From positions 1-64,000 of the forward strand of contig NZ_NBZV01000003.1 of NCBI RefSeq assembly GCF_002379095.1: a stretch of DNA of 64,000 nucleotides. The letters run 5' to 3'. How positions within the stretch are numbered: position 1 is the stretch's first letter; every line of letters starts with the position of its first letter. The notes under the pieces were generated by a model, which searched no databases, had not been told where the DNA came from, and worked only from the letters and a program-made list of their open reading frames with translations. Origin of the DNA: Polaromonas sp. AER18D-145. GTDB lineage: Bacteria > Pseudomonadota > Gammaproteobacteria > Burkholderiales > Burkholderiaceae_C. Below are positions 28,055 to 39,400 of this stretch, piece after piece. The position numbers were made by a program, and so were the translations under genes.

Positions 28055-29845
28055 ATGGCCTCGAAAGAAGTTGCAGCTCAACTCGCTCTGTATGTTTACA
28101 ACGTAACCCGCAATCTGGAAAACCGACCTGAGCTTCCAGATGGTTGGGCTCGACTCGAATACCACCCCGACGACGCCATCGGCTTCTCCTACGGCGTGTT
28201 CCAAAACAGCGCCACAGGTGAGGTGGTCGTTTCGTTCACCGGCACCAACGAAAAGCAAGTCGCTGACTTCTTGTTAGCCAATTTGCCTGCTGGCGTGGGC
28301 TTGTCAAGCTTGCAAGTCAATGCAGCAGCCCGTGTAGCGGCCAACGCAATAAGTACCTATGGCGCGAGTAACGTCACGTTCGCAGGCCACAGCCTGGGCG
28401 GTGGCCTGGCCTCCATCATGGGCGTGTGGTTTGACAGGCCGTCCACTGTGTTTGACCCGGCCCCCTTTGAAGCCACGGCGCGCAATCCCTTGGCAGTCTT
28501 GTCCGCAAGGAACTGGATATCGTTGACGACAGGTCTTTCAAACCCTGCGCTGAACAGCTTCGAGGTACTGGGTAACTTTACGCAGCGCGAAGCCGCCGTA
28601 ACCAGCTACTATTCCTCCGAAGAGGCTCTGCAACTCTTGCGCATGTTTCTACCCACCGTCACGGGCACAGAAAACCGTGTCGAGTTCGGTGTGGATAACA
28701 TGCTCAGCCGTCGCATTGACTTGCACTCACAAGCTCTATTGACCGCCGGCTTGATGAGCGAGAGTTTCCGCGTGTCAACCATTGCCGTGCAGCGCAGTAT
28801 CCCTCTGATGATGGATGGCAACTTGTATGCCTATGACGTCGCTTCGAGTAACCAGCGCAACTTCCTCATCGACCTGATCCGCAGCGAACAAGGCACCGGC
28901 GACAAACTCACCCACTTCGCTTCCGACCTAAACAAGCTAGGCACCAACATCGTCGGCCTGAACAAGCAGGCCCAAGACGCCATCATCGCCCAAGGCATCG
29001 AATGGTACTACTGGCAGGATAAGGATTACGCGGGCAAGGAATTCTTTACCCAGACCGGCGCCTTGCTGCAATACACCCTCGCGCAAAGCGAGGTCAAGGC
29101 AGACGGCACATCACTCACCAACCTAAACAAAGCGGCCATCTACGCCAAGCTCTGGCTCGACCCCAAGGCCGCAGCCCATGGTGCTTATGGCGTGGGCACC
29201 AGCTACGAGCAGTGGAACGTCAACACAGGCACCAGTGCGGTGACCGCCACGGCGCTCAATCTAGACAAGAACCAGATATTTATAGGCAACTTTGCCGCCG
29301 AAACCTTCACCGGTGGCAACAAAAACGACGTGCTGCTGGCCGATGACGGTGAGGACACCCTGGATGGCGGCAAAGGCGACGACAAGCTCTACGGCGGAAC
29401 CGGAACTGACACCTACGTCTTTACCTCCACAGACCTGGCAGGCTGGGGGACGGACACCATCGTCGACAGTGACGGCACGGGCATCATCAAGATAGATGCC
29501 GACACCTTGAGTGGGGGTAAAAGCATCAGCCCCCTGCTCGGGCGCGCCTGGATCAGCGACGACAAGAAATACCAGTTCCAGTTCAAGCCCAATGCGCTCA
29601 CGCCTGCCGGCACAGCGGCGGACAGCACCGGCGTCTTCATCACTCACGGCACGGGCGCTGAGAAGATCAAAAACGATCGAATCAATAGCAACAAAAGACC
29701 AACCGAAAAGGGCTACCAGCATAAATTGTGTAAACCTGCAGTCAGTCGGAGGGCGATCACACGTGATCTAAGCGGTGGCATCGATGCGCGGTCGCGAATG
29801 CAAACACACAGGCACTTCAACACTGAAAAGAGGGTTCACGCATGA
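28055..29845 (+). CDS. Truncated lipase-RTX protein, module 2
   Basis: 596 residues from ATG 28055, chosen by alignment with module 1 (both start MASKE); an ATG six bases upstream is also possible. The lipase elbow AGHSLGGGLASI and the RRIDLHSQALLTAG histidine region are intact. The linker and single RTX block match the giant protein closely, with no hexanucleotide expansion (GGTGTDTYVFTSTD). It ends in the same charged tail as module 1 (GAEKIKNDRINSNKRPTEKG). No secretion signal is evident. The last 4 bases overlap the module 3 lipoprotein start. Confidence 0.85.
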   Translation: MASKEVAAQLALYVYNVTRNLENRPELPDGWARLEYHPDDAIGFSYGVFQNSATGEVVVSFTGTNEKQVADFLLANLPAGVGLSSLQVNAAARVAANAISTYGASNVTFAGHSLGGGLASIMGVWFDRPSTVFDPAPFEATARNPLAVLSARNWISLTTGLSNPALNSFEVLGNFTQREAAVTSYYSSEEALQLLRMFLPTVTGTENRVEFGVDNMLSRRIDLHSQALLTAGLMSESFRVSTIAVQRSIPLMMDGNLYAYDVASSNQRNFLIDLIRSEQGTGDKLTHFASDLNKLGTNIVGLNKQAQDAIIAQGIEWYYWQDKDYAGKEFFTQTGALLQYTLAQSEVKADGTSLTNLNKAAIYAKLWLDPKAAAHGAYGVGTSYEQWNVNTGTSAVTATALNLDKNQIFIGNFAAETFTGGNKNDVLLADDGEDTLDGGKGDDKLYGGTGTDTYVFTSTDLAGWGTDTIVDSDGTGIIKIDADTLSGGKSISPLLGRAWISDDKKYQFQFKPNALTPAGTAADSTGVFITHGTGAEKIKNDRINSNKRPTEKGYQHKLCKPAVSRRAITRDLSGGIDARSRMQTHRHFNTEKRVHA

Positions 29846-30444
29846 ACAGTTTCAAACGCATCGCAACAATCCTGGCCTTGGCCGCGACAACGCTGCTATC
29901 GGCGTGCAGCAAAACCGTGCAATGGGAGGAAGAGGTTCCGCTGAACACGGGAGAGACGATTTGGGTCAAGCGCAGCGTCGTGTACAGCCTCAAGGGAGCA
30001 GGTGGCAACCCGTTTGACATTGGCTACGGCCAAGACAAAACGGAAATGCTCTCGTTCCAGTGGGGTGGCAAGAAGTACGTCTATGAAGGCGAAGCCGCGC
30101 TCATGTTGCTCGCCATATCGCCACAGAAGCAGCCCGTGCTCGTGGCGCCAGCAGCAGATAGAGGCTGGGACTGGAATCACAACTACTACTGCGCCACCCC
30201 GCACTATGTGCAGTTTGTGCCCGATGCGAGTGGCCGCGAATGGCCGTGGCCACCTGAGATCGAACCTTGGGTGTATGGCATGTCGCACAACCTGATGCGC
30301 CAACGCCGAAAGCCTGAAGAAATGAAGACTAGATATACCGCACAGCAACGAGACGAAGAAGATCGAATTTTGTCAATACAGACGCCATCTCGAGTCACTA
30401 TTGATGCAAAGCACATTAGTAAAAACTGCAAAAAGAGAGGTTAA
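29842..30444 (+). CDS. Lipoprotein, copy 3 (paired with the giant RTX protein)
   Basis: 200 residues. Signal peptide MNSFKRIATILALAATTLLS with lipobox Cys22, nearly identical to copy 2 through about residue 48. It then diverges (GYGQDKTEMLSFQWGGKKYV), and the C-terminus differs completely from the other copies (TIDAKHISKNCKKRG). The giant gene starts 2 bases after the stop. The divergence tracks that of the adjacent lipase domain, which is what a specific toxin/immunity or enzyme/partner pair would show. Confidence 0.85.
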   Translation: MNSFKRIATILALAATTLLSACSKTVQWEEEVPLNTGETIWVKRSVVYSLKGAGGNPFDIGYGQDKTEMLSFQWGGKKYVYEGEAALMLLAISPQKQPVLVAPAADRGWDWNHNYYCATPHYVQFVPDASGREWPWPPEIEPWVYGMSHNLMRQRRKPEEMKTRYTAQQRDEEDRILSIQTPSRVTIDAKHISKNCKKRG

Positions 30445-30446
30445 TC

Positions 30447-33400
30447 ATGGCAACAACTCAAGAATACGCATTGCTTTCCTTGTACGTCTATAACGTGGAG
30501 AACGATGCTGAAAATCGCCCCGACCTCCCCCAAGGCTGGACTCTGCTTGAAAACATAGACGACAACCTTCTCGGCTTTTCTTACGGCGTCTTCAAGCGCT
30601 CAGGCACAAACGAAATCGTGCTGGCCTACACGGGTACAAACGAGAATGTCGACTGGGCAAGCAACGCCACAGCCGGTATTGGACTACCGTCCTGGCAGGT
30701 GACCAACGCGGCCTTGGTGTACCAGCAGGTAAAACAAACGTACGGCGGCAACATCACCCTGAGCGGGCATTCCCTGGGTGGCGGCTTGGCCTCTGTCATG
30801 GCGACCTGGTTCAACCGGCCGGCTGTCGTGTTTGACGAAGCGCCGTTCCAACTCACTGCGGCAAATCCGGTGATGCTCGCGTTGGTAAGAGCGCAGCTCT
30901 TCTTGGCTGGCTATTCCGATGCCGCGATGGACAAAGCGATCAGTGACTTCTCCAGCCGTGAAGCACAAGTCGCCAACCACTATCTGCAAGGTGAAATTTT
31001 GAACGCCTTGCGTTTTGATGCCAACACGGTGGCGGGTAGCGACACCCGGATCGATATCAATGGCAGTCAGGCGACTGCTGTTCAATTGCATTCGTTGGCC
31101 CTGCTGACTGCGGCCCGGATGAACGACGGTTTCAGGTTGGCCACTTATGCATCCACCAGTGTGGTGCCACTGATCATGGACGACAAGCTGTACGCTTTTA
31201 ACACCGGAACAAGTGTTGAAAAGAATTTCCTGGTAGACCTGATCCGCAGCGAACAAAGCGCGGTCGTAGGCCAAGGCAAACTCACCCACTTCGCCGCCGA
31301 CCTGAACAAACTCGGCACCGACATAGCCGGCCTGAACAAACAAGCGCAGGACGCCTTGATAGCCCAAGGCATCGAGTGGTACTACTGGCAAGGCACCGAT
31401 TACGCAGGCAAGGAATTCTTCACCCAGACGGGTGCCCTGCTGCAATACACCAGCGCCATCGGTGATGGCCTGCAAGGCGCGCAAAATAAAGCGGCCATCT
31501 ACACCAAGCTCTGGCTCGACCCGAAGGCGCTGGCCCATGGCGCCTATGCCGTGGCCACCACCTACGAGCAGTGGAATGTCAATACAGGCACCAGTGCGGT
31601 GACCGCCACGGCGCGCGATGTCGACAAAACCCAAATCTTCGTTGGCAACTTTGCTGCCGAAACCTTCACCGGCGGCAACAAGAACGACGTGCTGCTGGCC
31701 GATGATGGCAACGACACCCTGGACGGCGGCAAAGGCGACGACAAGCTCTATGGTGGTAACGGCACCGACACCTACACCTTTACCTCTAGCGACTTGGCCG
31801 GCTGGGGGACGGACACCATCGGGGATACCGACGGCACTGGCATCATCAAGATAGATGCCGACACCCTGAGCGGCGGCAAAAGCATCAGCCCGCTGCTCGG
31901 GCGCGCCTGGATCAGCGACGACAAGAAATACCAGTTCCAGTTCAAGCCCAATGCGCTCACCCCCAACGGCACCGCGGCTGACAGCAATGGCACTCTTGTG
32001 ATTCACCGCACCGGGCGGCTGGCAGACAAGGAGGCCATCGTCCTGAACAACTGGAGCCAGGGCAAGTTCGGCATCACCCTCACCAGTGATGCGGCCCTGC
32101 CCGTCAGCCCCACCCAAATCCGTGTCGTGAACGGCGATACCGTGCCAGTGAACACCACCGTCAGTCCGGACACCGGCGAAGTGACCTACACCGGCAGCGC
32201 CACCATGGAAGCGCCCGGCAACAGCGATGCGCTCACGGTCTACAACACCTCCAGCAGCATCAAGAAGATCGAAATCTACGGCCTGGACGGCAACGATGCG
32301 CTGATTGGCGACGCGGCGCAAAACTTCATCGACGGCGGTGCGGGCAATGACTTGATTGCCGGTGGCGTAGGTTTAAACACGCTGATTGGCGGAGAGGGCA
32401 ATGACATTATTCTCACGCACGTCACGCCGGGCATTAGTGGACGACGGGGCCCGAACGACAGTTGGATAGCGCCAGAGGATGCCCGAACCGTACTGGCGCA
32501 GGGTGCAACGTGGGGGGTATACAAGAATGCGCAGGGCGTGATGCACGTCAGCACCAACAACACGCGTTACGACCCACAGGCTCAAGCGGGCACGGCAGAG
32601 GCCAGCAAGACGGTTGACGTTAACTACTTTGCGTACTCTGGAACCATCAATCCGCTGGATGCTGCAATGCAAAGCTGGGTCACTGAGACCGATGCAGGAA
32701 CGGGCAACGACATCGTTATGGGCGGTATCGCCACAGACATCATCGATCTTGGCGCGGGCGACGACGTGGCTTTTGGTAACTTGGGGCATGACGACATTCG
32801 GGGAGGCGCCGGAGCCGACCGAATTTACGGCGATTCGGGCAAGTTTGGCATCAGTTCCGGCCTTGCGTACTACCCGGTTGGGGATGACTTTCTCGATGGT
32901 GGCCAGGGCAATGACATTTTGGTTGGTGGCCTGGGTGCTGATATTTTGCATGGAGGAGGCGACGACGACTTGCTGTTTGGTGACTACGTCACTGTCAACG
33001 TTGCGCAAACGACAGCAGATGATTGGCTCTTGGGAATTGAGCCGCCTGCCGACGCCTCGATACTCTATTACGACTATGCGGATTACCTGGACGGCGGTGC
33101 GGGTGCTGACACCCTGATAGCCGGAGGGGGAAACGACACGCTGCTAGGCGGCGTCGGCGCTGACATATTGCAGGGCGAGCAGGGGGACGACATCCTTGAT
33201 GGCGGGGCCGACAACGACATGCTCTATGGTGGGGCCGGTGACGACCATATGCAGGGCGGTGCGGGTGACGACGTATTGGTAGGTGGTAGTGGAAGCGACA
33301 GTTTGTTCGGAGGGGCGGGGAAAGACACGCTCTACGCCGATGCCGGCAAGGATTTGATGGATGGGGGGGAAGACGACGACACCTATGTGATCGCTTCGGC

Positions 33401-36400
33401 TCAAGGCGTCAAAGTGATACGTGACGGCGGCGGCGTGGACACTCTGAGGCTTGCATCATGGTTTTCTCTCGACGGATTTCGTTTGGGTTTGGGCTCTCTC
33501 AAAATCACCAGCCCCGAAGGCGATGAAATTCACATAGAAGGTTTCGATCCTGAAGACCCCTACGGTAGCGGTGTGATCGAATACTTCGAGCTTGCCTCGG
33601 GACAGGTCATCAGCTACAGCGAACTGTTGGCCGCCTTGCCCATGTTTATTGACGGGACTGAAGGCGATGACAGCCTTTTTGGCACCGCACTGAATGACTC
33701 CCTCTACGGATTCGATGGCAACGACAATATTGATGGCCGGGCGGGCAATGACTGGATTGACGGCGGAGCCGGCGCCGACCAAATGACCGGAGGCGCCGGT
33801 GACGACACCTACCTGGTCGACCAGTCTGGTGATCAGGTCATCGAGTTGGAGGGCCAAGGGCACGACACTGTGATAGCCCAGTTTGACTACACCCTCGCCG
33901 TGCCAAACGTTGAAAACCTGGTCCTCGCCGGGGCCGCTGTCAGTGGCACCGGCAACGATTTTGACAACGGGCTGTATGGCAACGAGTTGTCTAACACCCT
34001 CATGGGTCTGGCCGGTGATGACATATTGGCCGGAGCTAATGGGAACGACGTTCTTGACGGCGGCTCGGGTGCCGACGTCATGTCGGGAGGCATGGGCAAT
34101 GACATCTTCCATGTTGACAACCTCGGCGACAGGGTTGAAGACGTGGCGACGACGCGTCAAGCAGGTGTGCTTGTTTCAGGTGGGCAGGACCATGTCTACA
34201 GCAGCGTGTCTTACACACTGGGGTCTGGCATTGAGTCGCTGACCCTGGAAGGCGCTGCATCCATTGATGGGCATGGCGCTGTGGAGAGCAACCGTATCGT
34301 TGGCAACGCGGCAGACAATGTGCTTACCGCCTATTCCGCAAATGGTCTTCTCGACTATTTCAACCGCGCCCCGTTCAAGATAGCAGGCGATGCCGAGTAC
34401 GTGCCTTATCTGTCAATGGACGGCGAACGCATGCTGGACCATCTGTATCACAGCTCATTTGAAAAGGAAACCGGGGTTGGGCTGCCGGGGCAAGGCACCT
34501 TGCGGATCGACATTTCTTCGCCGCAAGGCGATGAATTGTTCGGGGGTGAAGGAGATGATCAACTTTGGGGCGACATCAATGGCGACCTTTTGGTCGGAGG
34601 CGGTGGCAACGATTTGTTGGTGGGCTACTGGGGTGGCGACATTTTGCAGGGCGGAACAGGCGACGACACCTATGTGGTGGATTCGTCAACACAGTGGTGG
34701 GACCAGTGGGCCCAGAGGGGGAGCCTTTGGATTCATTTTGAGTACCAAAATGGTGATGACGACCAAATCGTGGAAGAAAACGAGGAAGGGATCGACACGG
34801 TCCTTTCGCTCAATGATTACGTGCTGGGCGCCAATCTTGAGAACCTCACCTTGGTCGACGGCTTTGCCAATGGACCGCGCGAGGGTGATCTGACGCAGGA
34901 TCTGCTGTATGGCGACAGTTATAGCTACGGATACGGGCAGATCGGCGTCGGCAACAATCTGTCCAACGTCATCATCGGTAACAGTCGGAGCAATCAGCTG
35001 AACGGTCTCGGAGGCGTAGACACCCTGATTGGCAAGGGGGGCCACGACCGACTCGACGGTGGCACGGGTGACGACCTTATGCAGGGTGGTGATGGCTACG
35101 ACACCTACGTGGTGGACTCAGTGGGCGATACCGTTGTCGAAGAGAACGCTGACGAGTGGTCGGGTGGCCGGGACGCGGTGGAAACCACGCTGGACGGCTA
35201 CCGCCTGGGCGCCCATGTGGAAGATCTGTACCTTATGGGTAATGCGAATATCGGCGGCACCGGCAATGAACTTGCCAACGAACTCTACGGCAACAGTGCC
35301 GCCAATGTACTTGACGGCCTGGAGGGCGACGATGAACTCTATGGAAACGGCGGGGACGATACGCTTATAGCCGGTAGCGGCAACGACTGGTTGAATGGTG
35401 GGATCGGCTCCGACTTCATGTCGGGCGGTCAAGGCGATGACGGCTACAACGTAGACGATGCCGGCGATGTCGTGTCGGAGCTCGATGGTGAAGGGCACGA
35501 CAGAGTTTATTCTGAGGTTTCCTACACGCTGGGAGCAGGCGTGGAAGATCTGCGCCTTTACGATTCCTCAGTAACCGTCGGCCTGTACGGGCGTGGCAAT
35601 CAGCTGGCGAACACGATCCATGGTGGGTACAGCGCAAACCGCCTCGAGGGGCTGGAGGGCGACGATACGCTCAATGGTGGCGGCGGAACCGATACGCTGG
35701 TAGGTGGCGTTGGAAACGACGTCTACTACACCGACCGTGCGTCAGACGTGGTGATCGAGTTGGCGAATGAGGGGACCGATGAGGTCCGCAGCTCGTCATC
35801 CTACTCCCTGTCTGACCATGTGGAAAACCTGACATTGTTGGGTGATTTTTCTACCGACAGCTCGGTAGCCTACGGGTCGCATCAAATCGAGGGGAACAGC
35901 GCTGCCAACCGTGTCATTGGCAATGATGGCCACGACACCGCCTTGGGTCACGGTGGTAATGACGCCATGGACGGTCGAGCGGGCAACGATGTTATGGATG
36001 GTGGTGATGACGATGACGTGATGTACGGCGGCGCGGACGCCATCTACGCGTATCTTGAAGTCGCAGATCAGTACTACGGCGGCGTTTCCAGACACGTTGA
36101 ATTGCTGGCTGAGAATGCCGACGAGCTTCATGGGGGCGGCGGAAATGACCAACTGGATGGGGGATCGGGGAACGACCAGCTGTTCGGTGACCAAGGCGAT
36201 GATGTGCTGCATGGCGGCGCGGATGGCCTGGTTGCCCGCTCCGAGGCCTACATTCAATATGACGTTGAAGTCACCCCAGCCAGCGAGCGGTTTCACACCA
36301 ATGACGACACGCTCGATGGTGGCGCCGGAAATGACGCCCTGGACGGCGGCTCGGGTAACGATCTTTTGTTGGGTGGCGACGGAGACGACCATCTTTATGG

Positions 36401-39400
36401 TGGCGATGATGGGCCACTGAATGTAAGCAACAACGATGTCCTCGATGGCGGTGCTGGCATCGACACCATGCGGGGCGGTACGGGCGACGATATTTATATG
36501 GTCGACGGCATCGCAACCCTCAATCCGGAAGGCAAACCGGTGCAGGTGAATCTGTGTGATGAAGAACATCGGTTTGGAGTGGATCGCGCGGCAAGTTTCA
36601 ACTGGACCGCAGACAGCGTTGTCGAGGAGGCGGGGCAGGGCGTTGATGCCGTTTATTCAACAGCCAGCGTCGCAACCGTCAACGTCGAGACGGTCACGCT
36701 TTTATCGACCGGCTCGAATCTTGACATTGATGCTTCCACCGGTGCAGGTGACCAGGTCCTGACAGGGAACGTTGGACACAACAGGCTCGATGGCGGGGCC
36801 GGCGCCGACCGCATGATCGGCGGGCTCGGCGACGATACCTACCTGGTGGACGACGTTCTCGATCAGGTGGTTGAGAGTGCAAATGAAGGGTTCGACACCG
36901 TCCGCACAGCGATCAATGACTTCACTCTTTCGGCCGATCTGGAGGGGCTGGTACTGGAAGACTCAGCGCTGACAGGCAATGGCAACAGTGCCGACAACGT
37001 TCTCATTGGCAACTCGCAAGACAACATCCTGTACGGCTTGAACGGTAACGACACCTTGGCTGGCTGGCGCGGAGATGACGAACTCCGCGGTGGCGCCGGA
37101 GATGACACTTATGCGTTTTCTCGTGGCGATGGGATCGACACCGTGATTGACTCAGAGGGTAGCGGTCGCCTGCACTTCAGCGGCGACATCGCTGTCTCCG
37201 ATCTTGTTTTCAGCAGCGTAGGTGACGATCTGCTGATCGATGTCCTCGAAGCCGGGGTGCCGAATGGAGATCGTGTCATCCTCAAAAACTGGATGGTCTC
37301 CTCTGAACGTGTGGATAGCCTTTCATTCTGCGGCAATGTGTCGCTTCCATTGGACGAATCCGTACTCAATCGTGCCCCTGAAGCGCTGGCTGACCATGCT
37401 GAGGTCGCTGAAGATGTTACGGTGACAGCGTCGGGCAACGTGCTGAGCAACGACAACGATCCCAATGAAGGGCAGACCCTGACCGTCAAAAATCCTGGCA
37501 CCTTTGCAGGTTTGTACGGCTCATTGACCCTGGCGGGGGATGGAAGTTATCTGTACGTTCTGGACAACGCGCGAGCCGACATACAAGCGCTTGGCGCGGG
37601 GGATACCCGGGAGGAAAGTTTTAGCTACACAGTTCATGATGATGGATTTGGGGCGTTGGAAGCGGTATCCACGGTCAGCTTTATCCTCAGGGGAACAAAT
37701 GACGGGCCGATAGTACTTGCTGATGTTGCGCAAGTTCAGGAGGATGTCACTCCGGAAGTCACCGGTAATGTCCTGACCAACGACAGTGATGTTGATACGG
37801 GCGACCATCTGGCCGTGGCTGATTTCGGGGTCAAGGTTGGACAGTACGGCCAGCTGACCCTGGCAGCCAACGGCGACTACGTTTACGCGCTTAATAATGT
37901 GGACATCAAGGTTCAGAGCCTTGCTGCTGGCCAGACAGTGACAGATTCATTTAGCTACACTGCTCAGGACGATAGTGTTGAGCCGGCTTTAGGGAACAGT
38001 GAGGTCGTCGTTACGGTTACGGGGGTCAACGATGCGCCCGTGCTCAATGTACCGCTGGCGGACCGTGTCGTCGCGGTCGGGCAGACGGTTGCTTTCGGAT
38101 TGCCCCCGTTAACTTTCTCGGATATTGATCAAGGCGATGTATTGACCTATGCCGCGCAGGCAGTCGATGCTGACGGCAATGTGCAAGCTTTGCCAACTTG
38201 GCTAAGTTTCGACGTGGCGACGCGGACTTTTCGTGGCATAGCCGTGGGCGCGACAGATTTCGATATTCGCGTTATCGCTACCGATCGGTCTGGCGCCACC
38301 GCGGTTGACGAGTTCAATTTTCAAGCCACCATCTCCGATGATTGCGGCAAGGGCAACGAGGGCGTGGGCAACGGTGAAGACCCGCCGCCACCAGGCCACG
38401 ACACAAACTGGAACGATGGCCCCGGCACCTCGCCCGGAAAACCGGGGCGCCGCGGTGGCGGTAAAAGAACCTCGACATCTACCGACCCGGGTACCTTGTC
38501 CAGCGCTGACGACCAGATTTGGGGCGGCTACGAGGACGGTTGGGATACTGTAATTTCCACTGTCAATTATGTATTGCCAGCGCATATGCAGGCGCTCGTC
38601 CTGGACGGTTCTGGCGCGATCAACGCCATGGGGAACTCGCTCGACAATTGGCTGGTCGGCAATTCCGGAAATAATGTTTTGAATGCTGGTTCGGGTAGTG
38701 GCACAGACATCCTGCAAGGCGGCCAAGGGCGCGATCAATTGATGGATGCTGCCGGCAGCAATCTGCTCGATGGAGGTGCTGGAGTCGATGTGTTGACAGA
38801 TGGCGAAGGTGCGAGTTGGCTGTTCGGCGGCAAAGGCAACGACACCATCAATTTTGGTCAAGGTGTCGATTTGCTTGGTTTCAACCGGGGCGATGGCGCC
38901 GATATCCTGAACTCAGGACAAGAAGCGCTTGCGAACGACATCGTGAGTCTGGGTAAAGGCATCCGTTATGCGGACCTCAGGCTGGCCAAAAATGGCTCCG
39001 ATCTGGTGCTTGATGCCGGTTTGGGCGATAGCATCACTTTCTCAAAATGGTACGCAGGCAGCGCTAACAAGGGTGTTTGCAAGCTCCAGATTGTGACTGC
39101 GGAGGGTGACTACGACGCAACGTCCACCGACAAGACCCGCAACCAACAGGTCGAGGTGTTTGATTTTTCCAAGCTGGTGCAGAAATTTGATGCAGCGCGT
39201 GCTGCGAATCCGGCAACTGCGAATGGCTGGGCCCTCATGAATAGTCTGCTCGATGCGCACTTACAAGGCAGCAACACGGCGGCGCTGGGCGGCGACTTGA
39301 GCTACCAGTACGCCACCGCTGGGAGTTTGGCTGGCATTGGCCTGGGCGCTGCCCAGGTCAGTCTGGCGGCGGGCACCGATTGGCAAAACCTGAAAAGCCG

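Noticed and set aside
30684-32321. A 545-codon open frame opposite the start of the giant RTX gene
   Set aside because: The sense strand has a full domain architecture repeated in three paralogues; the antisense frame exists only because of codon bias.
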